From: Clostridium saudiense
GTDB taxonomy: Bacteria; Bacillota; Clostridia; Clostridiales; Clostridiaceae
Assembly: GCF_000577815.1 (NCBI RefSeq)
Contig: NZ_CBYM010000004.1
Span: 62,001 to 126,000, forward strand
Reading direction: 5' to 3'
Length of the DNA stretch: 64,000 nucleotides
Shown here: positions 28,192 to 37,233 of the stretch, one piece after another
How the letters are laid out: the number at the start of each line of letters is the position of its first letter
Numbering within the stretch: position 1 is the first letter of the stretch
Translations under genes and position numbers: made by a program
The notes under the pieces: model-generated
What the model was told of the DNA's origin: nothing
What the model saw: the letters and a program-made list of their open reading frames with translations, nothing else
Database searches by the model: none

Positions 28192-29787
28192 ATGGAGAAT
28201 ATATTTGAGGATGTAAGCGACTATATTGTTGTTATTAATGAGAATAAAATAATTAAGTTTTGCAACATAAAATTTGCAGAAAAATTAAATTATAAAAAAG
28301 AAGAAGTAATAGATATGAATCTAGAAGATGATTTATTGTGTAATAGTAAATTGTTTTGTAATATTAAAGATTCATATAAACTATTAAATGAGAATGATAA
28401 TATATATAGTTTTAGAAGTAAAGAGAAAGGTATTAAAAGTTTTATTGGAAAAGTATATAAAACAAAATGGAATAATGAAGAAGCCTATTTGATCAGATTT
28501 AATCCAAATGAATATGATGATAAAGATAAAAATGATAATATAATAAATAAACTAGATAGAGATTTGAAATTAGCAGTTAATAAATATGAGAGAGCTGAAG
28601 CTAAAATCTCTGTGCTTTTGAACACAACTACTGATTTGCTTGGATTTATAGATAAGAACGGAAGAATAATTAGATTTAGTCAGGAATGGCATAAGTGTTT
28701 AGGCTGGACAGAGGATGATTTAAAAAATATAGCATGGCAAGATTTGTTTCATCCTGACGAAAAAGATGAAGTTATTGCTAGGGCTAGGGCAAGCAAAATG
28801 AATGGCAATTTATGTGAAGGTACAAATAGATGCAGATGTAAAAATGGAGAGTATAAAATTATTTACTGGAAAGCCATATATGTTTATGATTTGGGGATTT
28901 TTGTAGGTTCAGGTAGTGATATTACTGAAGAAAAAAAATATGAATCAGAAAGTAAAAAGTATGAAGAAGCATTTCATGCAGAATTAATAAAAAATGAATT
29001 ATTTACAAATATGTCTCATGAATTTAAAACACCATTAAATATAATTTTTTCTGCAGTACAATTAATAGGGCATGGAATTAAAAGTAATCAAATTGTAAAT
29101 GTCGATAACTTTAATTTAGAGAAGTATATAAATTCAATTAAACAAAATTCATATAGATTATTGAGATTGGTAACTAATATCATAGATGTTAGTGAATTTG
29201 ATATGGGTTATTATAATTTAAATATGACGAATTGTAATATAGTTTATTTAGTTGAAGATATGGTTGCATCTATAGTTGATTATGTTGAAGGAAAAAATAT
29301 TGATATAACTTTTGATACTGAAGTTGAAGAAGTTATGTTAGCTTGTGATCAGGAAAAAATAGAAAGAATAGTATTAAATTTAATTTCAAATGCAATTAAG
29401 TATACGAGTAAGGATAAAACTAAAGTTGGAAAGATAGATGTTAATTTATCGATTGATAATGGATATGTATTAATTTCTATTAAAGATAACGGAATTGGAA
29501 TTTCACAAGAAGAAATAGGTATTATATTTAATAGATTTAAGAGAATTAATAATAAATTAAATAGAATGACTGAGGGAAGTGGAATTGGTTTAGCTCTTGT
29601 AAAGTCTTTAGTTGAAATGCACGAGGGCGAAATAAAAGTAAATAGTGAAATTGGACAAGGAACACAATTTACTTTTTCTATCCCAATTAGAACAGTTAAT
29701 GATTGTTCAACTGAACATAAAAAAATGGTTAAAACAACTAAAATTGAAAGGTGCATTGTTGAATTTTCAGATATATATGAGTTTTAA
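28192..29787 (+). CDS. Soluble PAS-PAS sensor histidine kinase
   Basis: 531 aa. PAS-like domain 1 (residues 3 to about 105), PAS domain 2 (about 135-245, LLGFIDKNGRIIRFSQEWHKCLGW), HisKA with NMSHEFKTPLNIIF (phospho-His about 278) and HATPase with N box NLISNAIKYT, DNGIGI and GSGIGLALVKS (to about 500). No membrane helix or signal peptide, so a cytoplasmic sensor; no response regulator gene is adjacent. Such orphan kinases in clostridia often feed Spo0A, but that is only a possibility here. Weak start context (TTGAGGAAAAA before ATG). Confidence 0.88.
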   Translation: MENIFEDVSDYIVVINENKIIKFCNIKFAEKLNYKKEEVIDMNLEDDLLCNSKLFCNIKDSYKLLNENDNIYSFRSKEKGIKSFIGKVYKTKWNNEEAYLIRFNPNEYDDKDKNDNIINKLDRDLKLAVNKYERAEAKISVLLNTTTDLLGFIDKNGRIIRFSQEWHKCLGWTEDDLKNIAWQDLFHPDEKDEVIARARASKMNGNLCEGTNRCRCKNGEYKIIYWKAIYVYDLGIFVGSGSDITEEKKYESESKKYEEAFHAELIKNELFTNMSHEFKTPLNIIFSAVQLIGHGIKSNQIVNVDNFNLEKYINSIKQNSYRLLRLVTNIIDVSEFDMGYYNLNMTNCNIVYLVEDMVASIVDYVEGKNIDITFDTEVEEVMLACDQEKIERIVLNLISNAIKYTSKDKTKVGKIDVNLSIDNGYVLISIKDNGIGISQEEIGIIFNRFKRINNKLNRMTEGSGIGLALVKSLVEMHEGEIKVNSEIGQGTQFTFSIPIRTVNDCSTEHKKMVKTTKIERCIVEFSDIYEF

Positions 29788-30041
29788 GTAAATTTATAAT
29801 TTTATAGAAGAAATGACAAAATGTAATTTTATAAATTGAAGATGTTTATGTGCAGAAATATGATTATAAAATCACAATTTTAATCTATAGAATATTTTAA
29901 ATTTATAAAAAAATAATGCTAAAATGACAAATTTAATCTTAATAATGAATTTTATGAGAAAAGTAGTAAAATATATGGAAAAATCATTGATTAAAATATA
30001 TAATTTATTATGTCTAAATATATATTTTAATAGGTGGGGAT

Positions 30042-31655
30042 GTGAAAAATAGAATGCAGAAGAAAAAGCTAAAAAAAATAATTGCTGTTTCGGGTGTTGT
30101 AGGAGCTATGTTAAGTGCTAAAACTATACCTGTAAATGCAACTACTGTTAATAATAGTGGGGTTGCCGTGGCATCTGTAAGTAAAGGACAAGTAGTTAAT
30201 GTAACTTCAACTTTAAGAGTTAGATCAGCTGCTAATACAAATTCAACGGTACTTGGAACATTAAGAAATGGTGCTACATTTGACATTATTTCAAAAAGTG
30301 GTAGTTGGTATGAAATTAAATATAATGGTGGAAGTGGATTTGTTCATGGAGATTATGTTAAGGAAATTACAGAATCTTCAACAGTTTCATCAACTGGAAA
30401 GGTAGTTAATGTAACTTCAAATTTAAGAGTAAGAAGTGGAGCCTCAACGAGTGCATCAGTATTAGGATATATAACTAATAACACTTCAGTAAGTATAGTT
30501 GGAGTGGAAGGAAGCTGGTACAAGATTAAATATAATAGTGGTTATGGATATGTTCATAAAGACTATATATTAGTTGATGGAAGCTCAAATAATACTACAA
30601 ATGGAAGTACAAATAATAATAGTACAAATAACGGTAATAATGCAAGTAACGAAAGCAATAATTCTTCTGAAAATGTAATTAATAAAACGGGATATGTGTA
30701 TAATGTAAGTAGTGGTGGATTAAATGTAAGAAGTGCTGCATCAACAAGTTCTACTATTTTAGGTACTTTATATTCAGGAAATTCTGTTAATATTATAGGA
30801 GAAAGTGGAAGTTGGTATAAGATAACTTATAATTCATCAACAGCTTATGTTCATAAGGATTATATAACTGAAAATAAACCATCTTCTGGTAGTGATAATA
30901 ATAGTACAAGCAATGGTTCAGTTTCAAATGGAAATTCTTCATCAAGTGAAGCTATGAATGAAACTGGAGTAGTAGTAAATGTTTCTTCAAATCTTAGAGT
31001 AAGAAAAGAAGCTTCATCAAATTCATTAGTTTTAGGATACCTTTTAAATAATCAAACTGTAACTATAACAGGAAAAGAAGGAAATTGGTATAAAATTAAC
31101 TTTAATGGATCTACAGGTTACGTAAGTGCTGATTATGTTAAGATAACAACTGGAACTACAAATAATGGTGGAAATACAGGAAGTACTGGTAGTACAGAAT
31201 CTGTATCTAGTTCATATGAAATAGTTTTAGAAGCTTTAAAATCACAAATAGGTTCACCTTATGCTTATGGTGCAGCTGGTGAGTTAGTTACTAGAGCTTC
31301 AATTGATAGTTTAAAAGGAAGATTTCCTAGTTACGCAGCACAAGGAAAATATGATGCATTAGAGCAGTATGTAGATAGTGGATTAAGAGCTTTTGATTGT
31401 TCTGGGCTTATGCAATGGGCATTTGCTAAGGCAAATATTAATATTGGAAGAAGCACTTATGATCAAATAAATGCTGGTGTTGAAGTATCTATAAATAATA
31501 TACAACCAGGAGATTTATTATTCGATAGCAATCTTGGACATGTTGCTATGTATATAGGAAATGGACAATGGATTGAATCACCTAACACAGGTAAAACTGT
31601 TAGAATAACAGATGTACGTTGGGATTCAGCTACAAGAGCTAGAAGAGTATTATAA
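30042..31655 (+). CDS. Secreted SH3-domain NlpC/P60 cell-wall hydrolase
   Basis: 537 aa. Signal peptide at residues 1 to about 35 (KKKLKKIIAVSGVV..., cleavage likely after VNA). Four bacterial SH3 domains follow, each starting GxVxNVxSxLRVR and ending GYVHxDYI (about 48-108, 122-180, 222-280, 310-368), joined by Ser/Asn-rich linkers. The NlpC/P60 domain (about 390-537) has catalytic Cys in FDCSGLMQWAF (about 449) and His in GHVAMYIG (about 500). Expected to cut peptidoglycan stem peptides. GTG start after GGTGGGG. Monocistronic. Confidence 0.93.
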   Translation: MKNRMQKKKLKKIIAVSGVVGAMLSAKTIPVNATTVNNSGVAVASVSKGQVVNVTSTLRVRSAANTNSTVLGTLRNGATFDIISKSGSWYEIKYNGGSGFVHGDYVKEITESSTVSSTGKVVNVTSNLRVRSGASTSASVLGYITNNTSVSIVGVEGSWYKIKYNSGYGYVHKDYILVDGSSNNTTNGSTNNNSTNNGNNASNESNNSSENVINKTGYVYNVSSGGLNVRSAASTSSTILGTLYSGNSVNIIGESGSWYKITYNSSTAYVHKDYITENKPSSGSDNNSTSNGSVSNGNSSSSEAMNETGVVVNVSSNLRVRKEASSNSLVLGYLLNNQTVTITGKEGNWYKINFNGSTGYVSADYVKITTGTTNNGGNTGSTGSTESVSSSYEIVLEALKSQIGSPYAYGAAGELVTRASIDSLKGRFPSYAAQGKYDALEQYVDSGLRAFDCSGLMQWAFAKANINIGRSTYDQINAGVEVSINNIQPGDLLFDSNLGHVAMYIGNGQWIESPNTGKTVRITDVRWDSATRARRVL

Positions 31656-31669
31656 AGTAAGAAATAGGA

Positions 31670-31712
31670 CCATGAAATTAATAATATTTATTAATTTCAT
31701 GGCTATTTTTAT
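31670..31712. terminator. Bidirectional terminator between the NlpC/P60 gene and ldh
   Basis: A 15-base stem CCATGAAATTAATAA / TTATTAATTTCATGG with a T-rich tail on the + strand, placed between convergent genes. Confidence 0.8.
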
Positions 31713-31724
31713 ATTACTGTAATT

Positions 31725-32663
31725 TTATTTATCGTTAATTCTATCAATGTATTGCTTCATTAAGTTTGCTGATGAAACAAATTTTTCTTGCTCTTCTTTA
31801 GATAATTGAATGTTTAATACTTTTTCAATACCGTTTTTACCAAGGATAGTTGGAACACTTAAGTAAGCATCACTAACTCCATAGTAGTCATTTAAAAGTG
31901 TTGAAACAGTTAAAATACTTTTTTCGTCTCTGATAATAGCTTCAACAATTCTTGTTAATGCAATTGCAACTGAAAATGCTGTTGCACCTTTTCTCTTTAT
32001 AACTTCATAAGCACAGTTTTTAACATCTTCTGCAATAACAGTTTCATTTCCTTCATCCCATGTTATTGAATTTTGTTCAGAGAAGCTTTTAACAGGAATA
32101 CTTCCTACCATTAATGAAGACCAAGTTACAAATTCACTATCACCATGTTCTCCAAGAACATATCCTTCAACATTTCTTCCATCTATACCAAAATACTTAC
32201 CTAATAAACTTCTAAGTCTTGCAGTATCTAAAACAGTTCCAGAACCTATAACTCTTTCTTTTGGGAATCCTGATAATTTATATGTCATATATGCAAGTAT
32301 ATCAACTGGGTTAGAAACAACTAATAAAATTGAATTAGGGCTTAATTCAGCAAGTCTAGGAATGAAGCTTTTAAATATTGCGTAGTTTTTATCTACTAAG
32401 TCTAATCTTGTTTCACCAGGTTTTTGTGGTGAGCCAGCAGTAATTATAATTATATCCGAATTTTTTGTATCTTCTAAAGTTCCTAAAGTAACATTACATG
32501 GACGGCATAATGAGCTTCCATGCATTAAGTCCATAACTTCACCTAATGCTTTTTCTTGATTTATATCATTTATTACTATTTCTCTTGCAATTCCTCTTTG
32601 TAGCAATGCAAATGCAGTAGTTGCACCAATAGCACCTGCTCCAATTATTGATATTTTACTCAT
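31725..32663 (-). CDS. ldh: L-lactate dehydrogenase
   Basis: Reduces pyruvate to L-lactate with NADH. 312 aa. NAD site GAGAIGATTAFAL (residue 7), substrate loop SPQKPGETRL with the Gln that marks lactate rather than malate dehydrogenases, VSNPVD, GTVLDTARLR, and catalytic His in GEHGDSE (about residue 179). GAGGTGAAAT before the ATG on the reverse strand. Upstream half-sites TTGTTAA hint at Rex (NADH-sensing) control, common for this gene in Firmicutes. Confidence 0.95.
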   Translation of the reverse strand: MSKISIIGAGAIGATTAFALLQRGIAREIVINDINQEKALGEVMDLMHGSSLCRPCNVTLGTLEDTKNSDIIIITAGSPQKPGETRLDLVDKNYAIFKSFIPRLAELSPNSILLVVSNPVDILAYMTYKLSGFPKERVIGSGTVLDTARLRSLLGKYFGIDGRNVEGYVLGEHGDSEFVTWSSLMVGSIPVKSFSEQNSITWDEGNETVIAEDVKNCAYEVIKRKGATAFSVAIALTRIVEAIIRDEKSILTVSTLLNDYYGVSDAYLSVPTILGKNGIEKVLNIQLSKEEQEKFVSSANLMKQYIDRINDK

Positions 32664-33123
32664 AATTTCACCTCATTTAATTTTTACATATAGTATTTGT
32701 ATTATTAATAAATATATTATAGAAATAAAAAATAATTATTATTTGTTAATAATTATATTATAGTTATATTGTTAAAAAATTGCAATATATTTACCTTATT
32801 TATGTATAAAAGGATGAAAAATAAAGAAAATTAAAGAAAAGATAAATATATTGTAAAATAAATGTTGATATAGTGAAATTAATCCAGAATATAGCATATT
32901 TATATTTAAAAATTATAATGCTTATACTAGCATCAATATAAGTTAAATAAAACCATAACTGATACTATAAAAACAAAAGGTGTAATTATAATGAATTTGA
33001 TTTTTTATTATAATTTGCACCTTTTTATTTTTTATAAAATTGATATAATCAGTAATAAGGACAGCATATGCTTTTATATATTTAAATAAATAATATGTAA
33101 TGTGACAATAAGGAGGCGATTTT
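32664..33123. other. 460-base AT-rich gap with two Rex-like half-sites and an orphan terminator
   Basis: No open frame of note. On the ldh side, TTGTTAA occurs at 32743-32749 and 32769-32775; each is one half of the Rex consensus TTGTTAANNNNTTAACAA, with a poor second half. On the other side a strong hairpin (32975-33025) stands with no gene upstream of it on the + strand. The stretch between could encode a short untranslated RNA. The GTG gene at 33124 has its own AAGGAGG site. Confidence 0.4.
32975..33030. terminator. Orphan terminator hairpin
   Basis: Stem AAAAGGTGTAATTATAAT pairs with the 33007-33025 segment (one bulge) and has T-rich sequence on both outer sides. No gene precedes it on the + strand; on the - strand it would end transcripts coming from 33.1 kb. 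Possible end of a small RNA. Confidence 0.6.
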
Positions 33124-34509
33124 GTGAATTATTATAAAGTATTAGGTGTTGAAGAAAATGCCTCAAAAGAAGAAATTAAAAGAGCTTATGAAAAACAAGT
33201 TGCTTATTTTAAAAGTGAAGTTAAGGATGAAAAAAGATTAAATAAATTTATAGAATTATTTGATGAGGCATTAGCTGCGTTAAATGTAGAGGAAAAAGAA
33301 ATAATTCAGCCAATAGAAGAAAATGAAGGTGTATTTGATGAAGAAGTAAGTAAGTTATTTAAATCAGTAGAAGAGAAGGAAAAATCAAGAAATGTTAACG
33401 ATGAAGATAAAATTATAGGGGATTGCCCTAAGGATAGCTTTGAAGAGTATTCGAAGGTAAAATGTAAAGAAATTTTAGGTGAAGACTTTAGTGAAAATAG
33501 CAATATTGAAACTAGTAATATAGCATCAGATGAAAAAAATATTGTTAATTTAAATGATGGAATGAAACTTTATATAAAAGAAGATAAAGTTGAAAATGGA
33601 ATAGGTAATACTATAGTAGAAGATGCGAATAAAAGTATAAATGAAGATAAAGGTATAAATAAAGATAAAGCTATAAATGATAGTATAGATATAAAGGAAC
33701 CTCAAAATATAAATGAAAGCTATGCAGCTACTATAATAATGAGTAGAGAAGAAATAGAAAGGGAAGTACTTAAAGAAAGTGCTAAAAAAAGCGAAGTACC
33801 TATATATAAATCTAAAGTTGAATTTGAAAGTGTAAATGAGTTTTTTAATAATGACTATGAGGATGAATTTGATAGTGAAGATGAATATGAAAATGACTTT
33901 ATAGGAAAAGTTATTAAAAACAAGAAAAATAAAAAGAAAAGTAATATAAAAAATAAAAAAGAAAATATTAAGAAAAAAAATAATGATTCTGAAAGAAATA
34001 AAGGTTACAATAATACTAAGAAAAGTAATACAAGTAACGGTAAAAATGATGGCTTTAGTAAAAATAATAGACAAGGTGAAAATTATCAAAATGAAAGTGC
34101 AATACAGTCTGACAAAATAGGAAGACAAGCTGTAAAGGATGGAGTTAATAAAAGAATTAATAAAGTTGCAAATAAACAAAAGTCAGTAGGGGTTACTAGT
34201 ATAGTATTAATACCTTTAAAAATTTTAGCACTTCCTATTATAGCTGTTTTAACATTATTAGGTATAATTTGTAAGGTGTTAAGTGTATCATCTTGGATAG
34301 TATCAAAGATGATAATTATTGGAGCAATTGCAATTAGTGCTATTCATGGTTATAGAATTTATACAGGTCAAATACCTAGGGAATATAATATATTTGTAAT
34401 TTGTGCTATTGGATTTATAATTTCTATATTTTTACCAAGTGTACTTAAGTTAATTTCAAGTTCAGTGGACACAAGTAATAAAGCTTTAAAAGGCTTTGTT
34501 TTTGGGTAA
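33124..34509 (+). CDS. Degenerate J-domain protein with C-terminal membrane segments
   Basis: 461 aa. Residues 1-58 follow the J-domain pattern (MNYYKVLGVEENASKEEIKRAYEK.. then IELFDEALAAL) but the HPD tripeptide is replaced (VAYFKSE), so Hsp70 stimulation is unlikely. Residues about 60-260 are acidic and low-complexity, about 265-350 very rich in Lys/Asn, and about 355-440 hold three membrane helices (SIVLIPLKILALPIIAVLTLLG.., MIIIGAIAISAI, FVICAIGFIISIFLPSVL). The N-terminus probably faces the cytoplasm. GTG start after AAGGAGG. It is followed 68 bases later by an acidic coiled-coil gene. Function unknown. Confidence 0.75.
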   Translation: MNYYKVLGVEENASKEEIKRAYEKQVAYFKSEVKDEKRLNKFIELFDEALAALNVEEKEIIQPIEENEGVFDEEVSKLFKSVEEKEKSRNVNDEDKIIGDCPKDSFEEYSKVKCKEILGEDFSENSNIETSNIASDEKNIVNLNDGMKLYIKEDKVENGIGNTIVEDANKSINEDKGINKDKAINDSIDIKEPQNINESYAATIIMSREEIEREVLKESAKKSEVPIYKSKVEFESVNEFFNNDYEDEFDSEDEYENDFIGKVIKNKKNKKKSNIKNKKENIKKKNNDSERNKGYNNTKKSNTSNGKNDGFSKNNRQGENYQNESAIQSDKIGRQAVKDGVNKRINKVANKQKSVGVTSIVLIPLKILALPIIAVLTLLGIICKVLSVSSWIVSKMIIIGAIAISAIHGYRIYTGQIPREYNIFVICAIGFIISIFLPSVLKLISSSVDTSNKALKGFVFG

Positions 34510-34516
34510 GAGAAAA

Positions 34517-34535
34517 ATAGGCTAAAATAGCCTAT
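34517..34535. terminator. Short intergenic hairpin between the two genes
   Basis: ATAGGCT-AAAAT-AGCCTAT followed by AAAAC on the + strand, so it is not a classic terminator for the upstream gene; the - strand side has TTTTTCTC. It may tune expression between the paired genes. Confidence 0.3.
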
Positions 34536-34577
34536 AAAACGGAGAATTGAAATCCATCACGAGAGGAGAATGAAAAA

Positions 34578-36206
34578 TTGGGAAAAGCTATTGATGAAAA
34601 ACATTTAGATATACAAGAAATAGAAAAGTTAAAAATAAACTTGGCTTTAGCCAATACTGAAATAAAAAAATTAAAAAAAGATATAGAGATATTAAAAAAA
34701 GCTGTCAATATTGACGTTAAAAATATAAATATTAATCCAAATGAAGAGATTGATGAAAGTAGTATTGGCTTAGATAATATTAATGAGATAGATATAAGAT
34801 TTATTGATGACACAAAAGTAAAAGAAGAATATACAATAAGTGGACAAGAGTCATTAAGTGAAGATTTTTCTAAAGAGAAAAAAGAAGATACAAAAGATGA
34901 AGAAAAGAATAAATCAATTTTAGAGTTTGTTGTTGAAGAGGAGTCTATAGATGATCTTGAAGAAGATGAAATTTGTATAGAAATTAAAGAGCAAGAAGAA
35001 GAGGTTGTTGATTTAGAACTTCAAGAAACTAAAGAAAAAGCAAACGGAATATCAATGGAAGAAATTGATGAAGAAGTTCAATTAGGGTTAGAAAAAATTT
35101 CAGAAGAAATTGAATTAGGGTTTAAAAATATAGCTGATGAAATTATTGTTGAAGAGGAAATAGCTTTAGCAGTAGAGGAATTAAAAGAAGAGGAAATTAA
35201 AGAACAAGAAATAATTACGGAAGATGAAATTTTAACAAGTTCAGAAGAAGTAATTACAGAAAATAGCAAAGGTCAAAAAGAAGATACAATAAGTAATGTA
35301 GAGCATATAATTGAAAGTATAGAAAATAAAATAACAAAAGAGGATGATATTGAAAATAAAGGTCTATTCATTAAAATAAAGAAAGCCTTTATAGAAAATA
35401 ATAATTATGAATGTATAATAACATTAAATAAAATAATTGATGAGATAAGTGAAATAGAGCAAGAATTAGTTAATGAAGATAAAATTGTGTTGTTATACTT
35501 AAGCTATTTTTATGATAAATTAAATGATTTACTTGAAAAGAGTGAAATAATAAATGAATTTTACATATCAGAAAATGAGGAAAGTAAATTATTAAAAATG
35601 ATAATTGATGAAAAAGAATTTGACTTAAATCAAGAAGTAGATTTAAGTGTGAATAATATTTTAAAGAGAAATAAAAAGATATTTAATTCTTTAGAAACAA
35701 TTATTAAAGTTAATATTATAGAAAAAATAAATAATATTATTTATAAAAACTTTGATGAAGTATTTTCTATTAATGATATTGCTTATGGTGTAGATACACT
35801 AAATATTAAAGCTTGGGTAAAGAAAAAAGACGAGGTTAAGTGGAAACTTGTTGAGGGGTTATACTCTAGTGATAATAACAAACTATATATGCTAGAAAGT
35901 GCTATTTCTATATTAAAGTTAAATTATGATAATACTTCAAAGCCTACTATTGAAGAAGATAGTAACATCTTGAAGAAGGAAGTAGCTAAGAAAAATATAA
36001 ATAGTCAGGTAAATTACATTGAAAGTAATAAAATGCAAATAAAAAACGAAGATATAAATAGTACTTTAAAAATAGAAAGAGATGAAATTATTAAGGCAAA
36101 GCCTGCAATAAAAAGTAAAGATATAGATAATAATGATAGTAAGCATGGATGGGGCAAATTAAAAAATATGATTTTTAGAAAAAATAAAAAAGAGAATAAA
36201 AAGTAA
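34578..36206 (+). CDS. Acidic coiled-coil hypothetical protein (542 aa), partner of the J-like membrane protein
   Basis: Residues about 8-45 form a coiled coil (IEKLKINLALANTEIKKLKKDIEIL). About 75-265 is extremely Glu/Ile-rich with loose repeats (EIDEEVQLGLEKISEEIELGFKNIADEI). About 270-460 reads as a folded, helical domain with IKKAFIENNNYECIITLNKII and WVKKKDEVKWKLVEGLY. The tail is basic (KNKKENKK). No membrane helix or signal. The start is TTG, about 10 bases after GAGGAG; the ATG at 34570 is in another frame and stops soon. Probably an operon with the preceding gene. No family recognised. Confidence 0.65.
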   Translation: MGKAIDEKHLDIQEIEKLKINLALANTEIKKLKKDIEILKKAVNIDVKNININPNEEIDESSIGLDNINEIDIRFIDDTKVKEEYTISGQESLSEDFSKEKKEDTKDEEKNKSILEFVVEEESIDDLEEDEICIEIKEQEEEVVDLELQETKEKANGISMEEIDEEVQLGLEKISEEIELGFKNIADEIIVEEEIALAVEELKEEEIKEQEIITEDEILTSSEEVITENSKGQKEDTISNVEHIIESIENKITKEDDIENKGLFIKIKKAFIENNNYECIITLNKIIDEISEIEQELVNEDKIVLLYLSYFYDKLNDLLEKSEIINEFYISENEESKLLKMIIDEKEFDLNQEVDLSVNNILKRNKKIFNSLETIIKVNIIEKINNIIYKNFDEVFSINDIAYGVDTLNIKAWVKKKDEVKWKLVEGLYSSDNNKLYMLESAISILKLNYDNTSKPTIEEDSNILKKEVAKKNINSQVNYIESNKMQIKNEDINSTLKIERDEIIKAKPAIKSKDIDNNDSKHGWGKLKNMIFRKNKKENKK

Positions 36207-36210
36207 TTAA

Positions 36211-36248
36211 AAATGAGCATATCTGTAAAAAGATATGCTCATTTTGTT
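36211..36248 (+). terminator. Terminator after the acidic coiled-coil gene
   Basis: Stem AAATGAGCATATCT / AGATATGCTCATTT with TTG following. Confidence 0.8.
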
Positions 36249-36444
36249 TATAGTTATTTAACAAAAATATAATATGAAGAATATTTACAAAGTAGTATAT
36301 AATACTATATAATATAAATATACAAACCGTAATAAAAGGGGTGGAGAAATATATATATTAAAGGTTTTTAAGAGAATATTAAGATTGTTGTAACAAAATT
36401 GACAAATTAATATAGTATAATGTTTACATAAGGAGTGATTAGTT

Positions 36445-36816
36445 ATGGAAAATAATATAGCATTTGTAGATTCTTATCATGAAAGAAATTATATAGAGTT
36501 AGTTAAAAATTTTATGGGAAAATTAAATAAAGATTTATATATAGTATTAAAATTATTAAGTATTGATGAAGTTTATAGTGTTGCCAAAGAATATATTTGC
36601 GGCACTACTATTAAATTTAAAGAATTATTAAATGACACAAGAATTATAAATACTTCAAGATTTATAGTTGAATTAGCATATAGTTTTTATACTAGAAACT
36701 TTTCAGTCAACGAGCTTTCAAGTACACGAAAACTAGATATGGACACAAGAAATTTTATAATAAATATTTTAAATTACTATGAAAAAAAAGAAAAAGAAGT
36801 AAATACATGTGCTTAA
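36445..36816 (+). CDS. Hypothetical protein (123 aa)
   Basis: A soluble, largely helical protein starting MENNIAFVDSYHERNYIELVKNFMGKL and ending with a Lys-rich stretch and NTCA. ATG is preceded by AAGGAG at 8 bases; TTGACA and TATAAT-like boxes lie just upstream at about 36395-36425. It stands alone between a terminator and the trp T-box leader. I do not recognise a family. Its start, codon use and isolation support a real gene. Confidence 0.65.
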   Translation: MENNIAFVDSYHERNYIELVKNFMGKLNKDLYIVLKLLSIDEVYSVAKEYICGTTIKFKELLNDTRIINTSRFIVELAYSFYTRNFSVNELSSTRKLDMDTRNFIINILNYYEKKEKEVNTCA

Positions 36817-36892
36817 ATTAAGCGAAAATATTTTTATCAAAACTAATTGAAATATTTTATTAAAAATGTTAAAATTAGTAAAATATTAAACC

Positions 36893-37168
36893 GTTGAAGT
36901 GGAGATAAAAATAGATCGTGCACTAACAGAGAGTTTGGAAAGATGAGAGCCAAGCAGAACGCAGCCTATTAAATGGACCACTGAGGGCATAGTGAAAAGA
37001 GTTTTACTCCTAGTATTCTATGACGTTTGACATACGTTAGTTGTCTAGGATATGTTAGTATCTGATAAAGTGTACGATTATTTCGTGAATCAAGGTGGCA
37101 CCGCGGGTGTAGTATATTCTACCCGTCCTTGACAGTAAATTATACTGTCTTGGGCGGGATTTTTTACG
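36893..37168 (+). promoter_or_regulatory. Tryptophan T-box leader with terminator
   Basis: The invariant T-box sequence AAGGTGGCACCGCGG (37092-37106), which pairs with the uncharged tRNA acceptor end, is intact. Stem I carries a TGG codon (36974-36976) in the expected specifier-loop position (AAATGGACCACTGAGGGC), matching tRNA-Trp. The terminator pairs 37122-37137 with 37143-37158 and ends in six T. Uncharged tRNA-Trp should favour the antiterminator and open the trp operon. Class is certain; the specifier is read by position. Confidence 0.95.
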
Positions 37169-37233
37169 TTCTTTAATAGTAAGTATACTATTATAAATTT
37201 TTAAATTATTAATAGTACATTAGGAGGGAAAAG

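Noticed and set aside
29349..29756. 135-codon reverse frame inside the PAS kinase gene
   Set aside because: Lies opposite conserved HATPase motifs; no ribosome site and no recognisable product.
33550..34179. 209-codon reverse frame rich in Phe and Ile
   Set aside because: Antisense reflection of the Lys/Asn-rich linker of the J-like protein; no start context.
34570..34602. ATG 8 bases upstream of the chosen TTG start
   Set aside because: It is in a different frame and ends quickly; the TTG frame gives a 542-aa protein.
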